Positions 51,158 through 59,364 of a stretch of DNA of 64,000 nucleotides are shown one piece after another. The notes under the pieces were generated by a model. The model saw nothing but the letters and a program-made list of their open reading frames with translations. It searched no databases and was not told the DNA's origin. The DNA is from Gemmatimonadales bacterium (GTDB lineage: Bacteria > Gemmatimonadota > Gemmatimonadetes > Gemmatimonadales > GWC2-71-9), in contig JACKDA010000004.1 of the NCBI GenBank assembly GCA_020633775.1, positions 1 to 64,000 on the forward strand. Direction: 5' to 3'. The position numbers were made by a program, and so were the translations under genes. Position 1 is the first letter of the stretch; the number at the start of each line of letters is the position of its first letter.

Positions 51158-52473
51158 CGGAGGTCCACGGGCGGGAGTCGATCGAGCAGGCGAGCCAGCC
51201 GACCCGCCAGCTCGTGCTGGCGCTCGGCAAGTGCTGCCACCAAGCTAGCGCGGCTGCGCAGGAGCAGGAATCGCCTGGCGTCCTGCCAGGCTCCCCGCCA
51301 CCGCTCGCGCACCCGCAGACCGCTCATCCCGATCGCCGGCAGGAGCGCCAGGCTCGCCACTCCCCACCACGGGTGGCCCAGCCACACGAGCGCCACCGCC
51401 ACGGCGACCAACCAGGCGAGGTAGATGACGGCCCCGACCATCGCCTTCCACGTCGAGCGGGTATCAGCCTCGAGCGGAAGGCGGTCGACGAGCGTGCCGG
51501 TGAGATGGTAGGGGACGAGGAAGAGGAGCCAGCCCGTCAGGGCGAGTACGATGCCGAGCGGAAGGACGAGCGGAAGACGCGCCGCCGTCCAGCGCACGCC
51601 GCGAGCGATCGAGGTGTCAGCCGCGAGGTCGGCCGGCCGAAGCCCGAGGCGCGCGAGCCGCTCGCCGAACCGTGCCACCTCGGTCGCCAGCGCCAGCCCC
51701 TCGGCGTCGGCCTCGCGCCGCACGCGGGCGAGGACCTGCGCGGTGATGCCGAGGCGCCCGACGCTGCCGCCCGGCTCGGGGCGCCCGGCCCGCGACGCGT
51801 CCCAGATCGCGACCGCCGTCTCGACCGCAGGGAGATCCTGCCAGTGCTCGAGGTTCACCGTCAGGGCACGGAGGGCCGAGTCGATCCGTTCGGTGAGCCG
51901 CCGCACCGCGGCGGGATCCTCGGCGCCCCCCTCGCCGAGGTCATCCCATGGCACCGGATCGCCCACCAGGACGAGCGCCTCGGAGCGAAAGCGGTCCTTG
52001 GCTCGAAAGACCAGCCCCACCGGCACGATCGGAAAGCGCGCGCCGGTCGAGGGAAGCGCACCGAGCGCGATGCGCGCCGCCCCGGTGCGCAGCGGCGCGA
52101 GGGAGGCGGCACTGTGGGAGATCCCCTCGGGAAAGAGCCCCACGGCGTCACCCGCAGCGAGCGCCGCGTGGACGGCACGGAACATTTCGTCGTTGCGCTC
52201 GACCTGGTCCGGATCATCCTGCCGCCGGTAGACGGGAATCGCCCCACCCAGACGGACGAGCCAGGCGACCTTCGGATCCTCGAACAGCGGTGCCTTGGCG
52301 AGGAACCGGACCGGCCGGCGCGCCACGGCGAGGACCAGGGCCGGATCGAGCAGCGAGTTCGGGTGATTGGCCACCACCAGCACCGGGCCGCTTGGCGGGA
52401 TCCGCCCGCCTTCCTCCCGGAGCCGGTAGTAGATGCCGGCGAGCAATCGGGCCAGTCGAGGGATGAGCGTCAT
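51154..52473 (-). CDS. PlsC-like lysophospholipid/glycerol-phosphate acyltransferase
   Basis: A 439-residue protein with an N-terminal PlsC domain. The acceptor motif is VVANHPNSLLDPALV, followed by AIPVYRR and the phosphate-binding LFPEGISHS, and then FPIVPVGLVF. The C-terminal half adds a helical region and two or three membrane segments (LPLVLPLGIVLALTGWLLFLV). This long form is typical of bacterial '1-acyl-glycerol-phosphate acyltransferase' proteins of uncertain acceptor. It would act at the inner membrane in phospholipid synthesis. The stop overlaps the MFS start. Confidence 0.92.
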   Translation of the reverse strand: MTLIPRLARLLAGIYYRLREEGGRIPPSGPVLVVANHPNSLLDPALVLAVARRPVRFLAKAPLFEDPKVAWLVRLGGAIPVYRRQDDPDQVERNDEMFRAVHAALAAGDAVGLFPEGISHSAASLAPLRTGAARIALGALPSTGARFPIVPVGLVFRAKDRFRSEALVLVGDPVPWDDLGEGGAEDPAAVRRLTERIDSALRALTVNLEHWQDLPAVETAVAIWDASRAGRPEPGGSVGRLGITAQVLARVRREADAEGLALATEVARFGERLARLGLRPADLAADTSIARGVRWTAARLPLVLPLGIVLALTGWLLFLVPYHLTGTLVDRLPLEADTRSTWKAMVGAVIYLAWLVAVAVALVWLGHPWWGVASLALLPAIGMSGLRVRERWRGAWQDARRFLLLRSRASLVAALAERQHELAGRLARLLDRLPPVDLR

Positions 52474-52552
52474 CGGCGTGCTCCCGCTCGGGACACTTGC
52501 ATCGTGGCACAGCGGCGCTCATCACCGCCCGGGCCGGGCCGGCCCTGTCGGC

Positions 52553-53953
52553 TCAGGCGAGATCCGGAGCCAGCGCCGTGGCCCGACGACGTCGTCCGCG
52601 ACGGAGGAGCACCGTGCCGATGGTGAGGTTGAGGGCGAGCGACCCGACCACCGTGAGGTAGAAGCTGCGCGGATCCGCGACCTCGTCGCCGGGCAGCATC
52701 GCGAGGATGAGCGAGCCCGCCGTCACCAGCAGTCCGACCCCTCCCACCACGAGGGCACCAGTACGTCCGCCGGGCACCCGACGGTGACTCGCGTCCGCCG
52801 GCTCGTGCCGAAGTGCCACCAGCGCCCCGAAGATGTAGAGGAACGGAAAGAGGAAGGTGACGATCTCGAGGGCGACGAGCAGCCGGTACACCTGCTCCAC
52901 CGGGCCACCCGCCACCGAGAGGACCACCAGGACAGCGGCCGGGACGGCCATGGCGAGGATCGCGACGTGCGGCGTCTGCCAGCGCGGATGGATCGCCCCG
53001 AAGCGGGGCGGCAGGTAGCGATCGAGCCCCACGACAAAGGGCAGCCGCGCCGCCGCGCCGAGCCAGACGCTGAGGGTCCCGACCGCCATCACCGCGAGCA
53101 GCACCGAGACCAGCGTGGTGGCCGCGGCGGCCAGGTGCGGTCCGCCGACGCTCGCGGCGCCGGTGCGCACCACGTCGGTGAACCCCTCCAGCCCGGAGAG
53201 GGACGAGCCGGGCACGATCACGAGCATCGCCACCGACGTGGCGACGTACAGCAGCGTGATCACGATCCCGGCGACGAGGACGGCGCGCGGGATCGTGCGT
53301 CGGGCGTCGCGCACTTCATCGCCCAGGAGCGAACCGGATTCGAGCCCGGCAAACATGTAGGCGAGCGTGGAGAGAAAGAGCAGGCCATCGAGTCCGTCGA
53401 CCTGCGGGCGCATCGAGGCGAGGGTGAAGGCGGTCGCCGAGCCGGTGCGCATCGCCACGACGACTGCGAGCACCACCAGCCCCAGCACCGTCACCAATGA
53501 GGCGCCGACCGACACGGCGGTGATGCGCGCGGCCCCGCGCACGCCGCGCAGGTTCACCAGCGTGATGACCCCGAGCAAGGCGAGGGCGATCGCCCCGAGG
53601 ACCGGCGGATCGACGGGCCCGCTGCCGCGACCCGGCAGCAGCCCGGCCACCTGCGCCGCGGCGAACATCAGGACGCTGGGGAGGTAGATCACCGTGGAGG
53701 TCCAGTAGAACCACGCCGCGAGGAAGCCGTGGGTCTCGCCGAAGGCGCGGCGCACCCAGAGGTAGAGCCCGCCCTCGCCGGGCTCGCGAGCGGAGAGGTC
53801 GATCACGGTGAGGCCGAGCGGGAGGAAGAAGCAGGCCAGCGCCAGCGCCCACCACCCCACCACCGAGGGACCCGCCGCCGCGGCGACCGGGACGAGCCGG
53901 ATGACGAAGATCGCCACCACATAGAACCACACGAGATCCCGAAACCGCAGCAC
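52553..53953 (-). CDS. APC-family amino acid permease
   Basis: A permease of about 466 residues with 12 predicted helices. The N-terminal helix FYVVAIFVIRLVPVAAA is followed by LSAREPGEGGLYLWVRRAFG, equal to the APC helix-2/3 loop with its GGxY motif. YMFAGLESGSLLGDEVRDAR resembles the helix-6/7 motif of the glutamate:GABA antiporter subgroup. The substrate is unknown. No ATG exists in frame near the start; GTG 53953 is chosen, though a CTG overlapping the glutathione peroxidase stop (53977) is possible. It is likely in one operon with that gene. Confidence 0.9.
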   Translation of the reverse strand: MLRFRDLVWFYVVAIFVIRLVPVAAAAGPSVVGWWALALACFFLPLGLTVIDLSAREPGEGGLYLWVRRAFGETHGFLAAWFYWTSTVIYLPSVLMFAAAQVAGLLPGRGSGPVDPPVLGAIALALLGVITLVNLRGVRGAARITAVSVGASLVTVLGLVVLAVVVAMRTGSATAFTLASMRPQVDGLDGLLFLSTLAYMFAGLESGSLLGDEVRDARRTIPRAVLVAGIVITLLYVATSVAMLVIVPGSSLSGLEGFTDVVRTGAASVGGPHLAAAATTLVSVLLAVMAVGTLSVWLGAAARLPFVVGLDRYLPPRFGAIHPRWQTPHVAILAMAVPAAVLVVLSVAGGPVEQVYRLLVALEIVTFLFPFLYIFGALVALRHEPADASHRRVPGGRTGALVVGGVGLLVTAGSLILAMLPGDEVADPRSFYLTVVGSLALNLTIGTVLLRRGRRRRATALAPDLA

Positions 53954-53973
53954 GGCCGGGAGACCGCTCGTGC

Positions 53974-54483
53974 TCAGCGCGACGGCCCCGGACGGGGCGC
54001 GGCGAGCGCGGCCTGGAAGTCCGGGTCGGCCCCGATCTCCTCGGGGGTGGTGGTCGACCCGTACCGCTTCACCACCAGGCCATCCCGTCCCACCAGGAAC
54101 TTCGTGAAGTTCCACTTGATCGCCCGACTGCCCAGGAGACCGGGGGCCCCGTCCGCCATCCAGCGCCAGAGCGGGTCGGCCCCGGCGCCGTTCACCTCCA
54201 CCTTCGCGAGGAGCGGGAAGCTCACCCCATAGGTCCGATCACAGAACGCCGCGATCTCCCCGGGGCCGCCCGGCTCCTGGCCCCCGAACTGGTTGCAGGG
54301 GAAGCCCAGCACCGCGAACCCCTGCCCCCGGAACTGCCGGTGGAGCGCCTCCAAACCGGCATATTGAGGGGTGAACCCGCAGGCACTCGCGACGTTCACG
54401 ACCAGGACCACCTCGCCGGCATGGGCCGCCAGCGGGTAGGGATCACCGGACAGGGTCGTGGTCTCGAAGTCGGCCAGGCGCAT
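53974..54483 (-). CDS. Glutathione peroxidase-like thiol peroxidase
   Basis: A 169-residue peroxidase of the GPx family. The active-site Cys is in VVNVASACGFTPQY (C35), with the partner motif LGFPCNQFGGQEPG and KWNFTKFLV containing the catalytic Trp and Asn. C35 replaces selenocysteine, as is usual in bacteria, where thioredoxin rather than glutathione is often the reductant. No signal peptide is seen. ATG 54483 is the natural start. It is divergent from the cold-shock gene. Confidence 0.95.
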   Translation of the reverse strand: MRLADFETTTLSGDPYPLAAHAGEVVLVVNVASACGFTPQYAGLEALHRQFRGQGFAVLGFPCNQFGGQEPGGPGEIAAFCDRTYGVSFPLLAKVEVNGAGADPLWRWMADGAPGLLGSRAIKWNFTKFLVGRDGLVVKRYGSTTTPEEIGADPDFQAALAAPRPGPSR

Positions 54484-54768
54484 GGCCCAATCTCCTTTCC
54501 CCCGCCGGGGGCCGCCAGTCCTGCCACTTGCCGGCCCGGGGACCGGGCGCTAGCTTCTCCCGAACGGTTGATGTGCCAGGAGACGAACGCTCAGGTGTGA
54601 CGTCAGGGGCCCAGAGGACTCGGGCGCCTTTTTTCTTGGCCGTGATCGTGAGCAGCAATGGGCGAGTGCCCCGGCTGTGGCAGGACCCAACTCCGCGGGG
54701 TCAATCGCGGGGAACAGTCGGGACGGGCGGCACCGCTGCTCAACGACACAGCATCAAAGGATACACCA
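54484..54768 (+). promoter_or_regulatory. Divergent intergenic region and leader of the cold-shock gene
   Basis: 285 bases without a supported gene. A GC-rich imperfect hairpin followed by TTTTTTC lies at about 54607-54635. A good ribosome binding site, AAAGGA, sits seven bases before ATG 54769. A long leader is common for csp genes, but no cold-box motif could be confirmed. Confidence 0.4.
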
Positions 54769-54975
54769 ATGCGTACCACCGGCACCGTGAAGTGGTTCAA
54801 CGACGCCAAGGGCTTCGGCTTCATCACCCCCGAGAATGGCGAGAAGGACTGCTTCGTCCATCACTCGGCGATCCAGGGCAGCGGCTTCAAGTCGCTCGCC
54901 GAGGGTCAGCGGGTGGAGTTCGACATCGTCCAGGGCGCCAAGGGCCCGGCCGCCGAGAGCGTCGTCAAGCTCTAG
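54769..54975 (+). CDS. Cold-shock protein (CspA family)
   Basis: A 68-residue single cold-shock domain. RNP1 is KGFGFITP and RNP2 is DCFVHHSAI; TVKWFND starts the fold. It binds single-stranded nucleic acid and acts as an RNA chaperone. Length and motifs are canonical. It has a good ribosome binding site and is followed by a hairpin (55008-55037). It is transcribed alone, divergently from the glutathione peroxidase gene and convergent with an amidohydrolase. Confidence 0.97.
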   Translation: MRTTGTVKWFNDAKGFGFITPENGEKDCFVHHSAIQGSGFKSLAEGQRVEFDIVQGAKGPAAESVVKL

Positions 54976-55007
54976 GCCGCGCGCCCCTCGGGGCACACGG
55001 AGCACCG

Positions 55008-55037
55008 CAGCCCGCTCGGCATCCGCCGGGCGGGCTG
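55008..55037 (+). terminator. Hairpin terminator after the cold-shock gene
   Basis: CAGCCCGC (55008-55015) pairs with GCGGGCTG (55030-55037); the loop can extend the stem. It is followed by TTGCGTT, so the T-run is weak. It lies 33 bases after the csp stop. Confidence 0.6.
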
Positions 55038-55055
55038 TTGCGTTCCCCCCGGGGC

Positions 55056-56177
55056 CTACCGGACCGGGAACGGTCGCCTCGGCATGTTGGGAATGATCCG
55101 CAGGGCGTTGCCGTAGTACAGCTTGCGCAGCACCGGGTCGGGCAACCCCATGCCGTAGAGCTTCCAGAAGGCGTGGTAGTCCCGGTAGTAGTCGAAGTAC
55201 TCGTCCTCGGTCTCGAACACCCGCCAGTAGTAGGGATACTCCTCCGGCCGGAAGGAGTCCTTCCCGAACAGCAGGCGATCCTGGTACTTCACGAAGAAGT
55301 CGCGCGCGGTCCGCGGTTGCCGCCCGAGGTCATAGAGGATTGCCCCCACCTCGGCGGTCACGTTCGGGTAGCGGTCGAAGAGCTGGCCGAGCTTGCCGAG
55401 GTCGTCGGCGTACCAGCCGAGATGCGCCAGGATCCAGGTGGTCCGGGGGTGCTTCGCGATCAGCCGCTCGCGTTCGGCCATCAACGTCTCGAAGGTCGGG
55501 AAGCGCGACCGGTCGTTGAACTGCCGATTGGGGAACAGCGCCATCTCCAGCCAGCGCTCGTTGGTGAAGTCCAGTGGCTCGAAGAAGGCGGCGGGATCGG
55601 CGGTGTGGATGAAGACCGGGATGCCCAGGTCGGCGGCGGTCTCCCAGACCACGTCGAGTTCGGGGTCATCGAGGTGCAACCGCGACCCATCCGGTCCCCG
55701 GGCGGAGAGCCCGAAGCCCTTGTTGATCTCGCCGATCCCGACGGCGCCCGCTGCCACGTCGCGCCGGAGCTGCTCGGCGAGCCGCTGCCCGTCGCCCCGC
55801 TGCACGAAGCCGAGGTCGAGGGTGGTGAAGAAGACGAACCGGTCGGCCTGCCCCGCGGCCTTCACCGCCTCGATCTGCCGGGTGAGCCGCTCGCCCGAGG
55901 TTCCGATCGCCTGCACGATCACGCCGAGGTTGAGCGAATCCATCGCCGCCACGACGCGGGAGATGGTCGCGGCATCGTTGAGCAGCGGTGGGTGGCCGTG
56001 GACATCGACGGCGGGATACTTCGCCCGGGGCACGAGGTGCTCGGGGACGACCAACCGCGACCGCGGATGGTATTCCACGATGCTCGGTGGCGGGATCGTC
56101 GGCTCGCGATCCTGCGCGTGGAGGCAGGCGGGGAGGGCGAGGGTGAGGACGAGAAGCGGATGGTGACGGAACGACAT
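55056..56177 (-). CDS. Exported amidohydrolase-family protein
   Basis: A 373-residue protein with a signal peptide (LLVLTLALPACLHAQ, possibly a lipobox). It has a metal-dependent TIM-barrel hydrolase of the amidohydrolase_2 (ACMSD-like) group: HxH in AVDVHGHPPLL, IHTADPAAFF, ILAHLGWYADD and a C-terminal Asp in LLFGKDSF. The catalytic activity (decarboxylase or hydrolase) cannot be told from sequence. It lies convergent to the cold-shock gene and upstream of no obvious partner; the NAGPA-like gene begins 48 bases away on the same strand. Confidence 0.85.
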   Translation of the reverse strand: MSFRHHPLLVLTLALPACLHAQDREPTIPPPSIVEYHPRSRLVVPEHLVPRAKYPAVDVHGHPPLLNDAATISRVVAAMDSLNLGVIVQAIGTSGERLTRQIEAVKAAGQADRFVFFTTLDLGFVQRGDGQRLAEQLRRDVAAGAVGIGEINKGFGLSARGPDGSRLHLDDPELDVVWETAADLGIPVFIHTADPAAFFEPLDFTNERWLEMALFPNRQFNDRSRFPTFETLMAERERLIAKHPRTTWILAHLGWYADDLGKLGQLFDRYPNVTAEVGAILYDLGRQPRTARDFFVKYQDRLLFGKDSFRPEEYPYYWRVFETEDEYFDYYRDYHAFWKLYGMGLPDPVLRKLYYGNALRIIPNMPRRPFPVR

Positions 56178-56224
56178 GGGACCTCGGAAGCGAAACGGAG
56201 GTTCAAAGGTACCCGGGTCTGCGC

Positions 56225-57085
56225 TCAGCAGCCCCGTACCACCGCGAGGGCATCGCCCACCGGTCGTTCGCCGGCGCTGTCCGACGGCGAGTTCGCGACC
56301 TGGAGGCCGCCCGCCCTCCCCGCCCCGCGCACCACCAGCGTGGTCGAGCCGCCCCCGTCGAGGTTCAGGGCGTCCCGGGCGCCGAGGGCGAGCATCAGTC
56401 CCCCGAGCTCACGGAGTGACATCCCGACACTTCGCCCTGGCTGACGGCCATCCACCACGACGAGGAGCACCCGGCCGTCGGCCGTGAGGCCGACCGCCGT
56501 GCGCGGATGCCGCGTCACGGCGAACGCATTGGAGTCACGCGCCTCCGCGCTCAGCTCGCCCTCGCGCACGAGCACCGGATGTCCGCCCACCGCCTCGAGC
56601 GGGTGGAATGGCGCCAGCCGCCCCGTCGGGTCGATCCGGAACACGGCGATCTGCGGCGTTCCCATCGAGTCGACGGCGAACACCGGTCGCGCCGAGGGTG
56701 GGGTGAGCATGATGCCCCGTGCGACGAGCAGGCCGGTCGGCACGCCGGGCGGGTCGAATCGGAAGAAGTCGGCGTTGACGCCGCCGAGGACGGCGATGGT
56801 GTCGGCAAGCGCCGAGAGCAGGGCGGAGGTCCGCCGACGCCCGACGCTGTCGGCCACGCCCTTGACCGCGCGCAGCGTCGTGCAGTGGTCGAGCCGGATC
56901 TCGAGCAGATCGATGGACCATGGTCCGGTCGGGCTCACGATGCTGCGGTGCCAGGTGCCCGGGGCGATCGCCACGGTCTGCACGCTGTCCACGGCGAACG
57001 GGAGGCGGGGCATCGGCACGACGGCCGGCGCGCCCGTGCAGCCGAGCGCGAGCGCCAGCACGGTGAACCACCGGACGGTGCGCAT
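56225..57085 (-). CDS. Phosphodiester glycosidase (NAGPA/DUF2233) family lipoprotein
   Basis: A 286-residue lipoprotein (FTVLALALGCTG). The NAGPA domain appears as AVLGGVNADFFRFDP, TAVGLTADGRVLLVVVDGR and the strongest match SLRELGGLMLALGARDALNLDGGGSTTLVV (about 226-255; D and G residues of NLDGGGST conserved). Family members cleave GlcNAc-phosphodiesters or act on wall and exopolysaccharide phosphodiesters. ATG 57085 starts on the last base of the penicillin-acylase stop (TGATG), so the two genes are coupled. An in-frame GTG lies one codon earlier. Confidence 0.88.
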   Translation of the reverse strand: MRTVRWFTVLALALGCTGAPAVVPMPRLPFAVDSVQTVAIAPGTWHRSIVSPTGPWSIDLLEIRLDHCTTLRAVKGVADSVGRRRTSALLSALADTIAVLGGVNADFFRFDPPGVPTGLLVARGIMLTPPSARPVFAVDSMGTPQIAVFRIDPTGRLAPFHPLEAVGGHPVLVREGELSAEARDSNAFAVTRHPRTAVGLTADGRVLLVVVDGRQPGRSVGMSLRELGGLMLALGARDALNLDGGGSTTLVVRGAGRAGGLQVANSPSDSAGERPVGDALAVVRGC

Positions 57086-59271
57086 CACCGCCCCGGGTGG
57101 TAGACCCGTTCGATGTGCCCGGCGCGCTCGTCGGGGTGGAAGTACACCTCGCGCAGGTCACCCGCGGCGTAGCGCTCGACCTGGTCGGCGAAGTGTGGCG
57201 ACGCGGGGTCGCCGCTCTCCCCACCGGCGGTCACGGCCCGGGCGCGCACCCGGTCGCCGAACTCGACCACCGCGACGAAGCTGTTGCCACTGGTGCCGTA
57301 CCACCGCGCCGTGTTGGGGTAGGGTCGCGCCCCGTACGAGGCGAGCGACCCCCAGATCGCCGACGTGAACGGCACCGGGACACTCGGCTGGTCGTCGTCG
57401 AAGTGCGCCTCGATCGCCCCGTCGAGTCGCTGGAACCGGTTGATCTCGCCCCAGGGCGTCCGCCACGTGCCGAACTCGCGGGTGAGCCGCTCGCTCGCGG
57501 CGGCCAGGGCGACGAGGAGGTCGCTCGGGACGGCCTGCTCCGCGACGAACTGCTCGAACGGCATGCCGGCGCGGCGCGCGGCGACCCCCTGCCGGCGCTG
57601 CAGCTCGGTGCCCCAGAACACCGCGAGGGACGACGGGATCGACGATGCCGCCCAGCGGTGATCCCAGTCACGCAGCATCGCCACCTGGTCCCTGAGCGCC
57701 GCCTGCATGGGATCGCCGGCGGCGGCGTCCCAGGCTCGGACCAGCGCGGGGACCATGATCCCGAACGCGGGGAGGTAGCTGTCGAACGCCGCGTCGCGCA
57801 GCGACTGCATCGTGAACATCGTCGTGTCGTCGAGCACCCGCAGGGCGTGGAGGCCGCGCATCGACTCGCTGCTCCCGGTCTCGACGTAGGCCGGGAACGC
57901 GGCCCGCGATGGGGAATCCGTACCCGCCGCCGACCAGGGCCAATTGTTGACGTTGTAGGCCCACCCCACCGAGGGATTGATCGCGTTCGGCGTCTCCTCG
58001 ATCGTCAGCACGCCGCGCCAGTCGGTCGCCGAGGTGCTGCCGTCGACCGGGCGAGTCCAGTCGAACGCCGGGTCACGCCGGGGAATGAAGTTGGAGTGCA
58101 GGTAGGCGATGTTCCCCTCCGCGTCGGCGAAGAGGGTGTTGTTGGACGAGTTCGTGTGCAGTGCCATCACCTCGAGATACTCGTCGAGGTTCCGGGCCTT
58201 CGTCCGACCATACGATTGCATCAGGGCGTGCATCGGGTCGTTCATCAGCGCCGTGCTGACCCAGCGGCCATCTTCGGCGCGCACCACCGGGCCGTGGCGG
58301 GTGAAGAACGCCGTCACGGTCCGGCTGGCCATCCCGGTCTCGGTGCGGTACGGCAGCGTGATCTCGCGGGTGGCCACCGGGTCCCAGCGGCCGTCATGGC
58401 GGGCCATCCAGCGCCCATCGTGCCGTTCGATGGTCTCGAGGTATTCATCGATGTTGTCCACCCCGCTCGAGGTGTGCATCCACCCCGCCGTGCGGTTGAA
58501 CCCCTGATAGATGAAGAACTGCCCCCAGGTCACCGCCCCGTAGGCATCCAGTCCCTCGTCGCTCGTCATCTGCAACTCGGAGCGGAAGTAGAACGACGTG
58601 TGCGGGTTGATCCAGAGCAGCGCGTGGCCGCTCGCCGAACGCGACGGCGCGATGGCGAACCCGTTCGAGCCGCCCGGCTCGCGCGGCAGCGCGGACGCCT
58701 CCTCGAGCTCCGGCTCCGCCGCCCCGGCGATGGGTGCCGCCTCGTAGAACGACTGGAGTTGACGGATGTTCACCCGCTCGATGTCGCCGCCGATGCTCCC
58801 CTCACTGAAGGAGAGCGCCATCCAGGGCTCGAACCGGGTCAGCACGCGCGGCCGCACCTCCGGATGGGTGTGCAGGTAGTAGTTGAGGCCGTCGGCCCAG
58901 CCATCCATCAGGGCGCGGAGCCAGTCGGGGCTCCGGGCGTAAAGCACCTGCAGGGTGTCGGGGTCGATGAACAGCTTCATGCGCAGGTCGCGCCAGATGG
59001 CGCCCTCGCCCTCCGCCTCCGCGAGCCGACCCAACGCGTTGAGGTAGTTCACCTCGATCCGGTTGAAGTCGTCCTCGGCCTGGGCATAGATCATCCCGAA
59101 CACGGCGTCGGCATCGGTCGGGCCGTGGACATGGGCGATGCCCCAGTCGTCGCGGGTGATCGTCACGCGCGAGGCGGTGGCCTCCCAGCGGGCGAGGTCC
59201 GCGGGGGCTTGGGCCGCCGCGGGGGACGGGGAGAGCAGCAGCAGGAGCAGGAGTGCCCGGCGTGGGATCAT
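57085..59271 (-). CDS. Penicillin-acylase-family Ntn hydrolase, exported
   Basis: A 728-residue protein with a signal peptide (ALLLLLLLSPSPAAAQ). The predicted autocatalytic site is EPGGSNGFAIAPSRS, with S202 becoming the N-terminal nucleophile of the beta chain after processing. The alpha chain carries DDWGIAHVHGPTDADAVFGM and AQAEDDFNRIEVN. The beta-chain oxyanion Asn and Arg regions (NTLFADAEGNIAYLHSNFIP, VGWAYNVNNWPWSAAG) are also present. Relatives act on beta-lactams, acyl-homoserine lactones or other N-acyl amides; the substrate is open. Confidence 0.93.
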   Translation of the reverse strand: MIPRRALLLLLLLSPSPAAAQAPADLARWEATASRVTITRDDWGIAHVHGPTDADAVFGMIYAQAEDDFNRIEVNYLNALGRLAEAEGEGAIWRDLRMKLFIDPDTLQVLYARSPDWLRALMDGWADGLNYYLHTHPEVRPRVLTRFEPWMALSFSEGSIGGDIERVNIRQLQSFYEAAPIAGAAEPELEEASALPREPGGSNGFAIAPSRSASGHALLWINPHTSFYFRSELQMTSDEGLDAYGAVTWGQFFIYQGFNRTAGWMHTSSGVDNIDEYLETIERHDGRWMARHDGRWDPVATREITLPYRTETGMASRTVTAFFTRHGPVVRAEDGRWVSTALMNDPMHALMQSYGRTKARNLDEYLEVMALHTNSSNNTLFADAEGNIAYLHSNFIPRRDPAFDWTRPVDGSTSATDWRGVLTIEETPNAINPSVGWAYNVNNWPWSAAGTDSPSRAAFPAYVETGSSESMRGLHALRVLDDTTMFTMQSLRDAAFDSYLPAFGIMVPALVRAWDAAAGDPMQAALRDQVAMLRDWDHRWAASSIPSSLAVFWGTELQRRQGVAARRAGMPFEQFVAEQAVPSDLLVALAAASERLTREFGTWRTPWGEINRFQRLDGAIEAHFDDDQPSVPVPFTSAIWGSLASYGARPYPNTARWYGTSGNSFVAVVEFGDRVRARAVTAGGESGDPASPHFADQVERYAAGDLREVYFHPDERAGHIERVYHPGR

Positions 59272-59364
59272 GTCGCGGAACTCAAGGAGAGAGGAGGAGA
59301 GGAGGTGGCAACCACGCGAGAATAGCGACGGTCGGGCCGGCGGGGCACAGCCTCGCGCGGTCGT

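Noticed and set aside
54607..54635. Attenuator-like hairpin with a T-run in the cold-shock gene leader
   Set aside because: The stem is only about five pairs with a bulge, so it was not called as a terminator or thermosensor.
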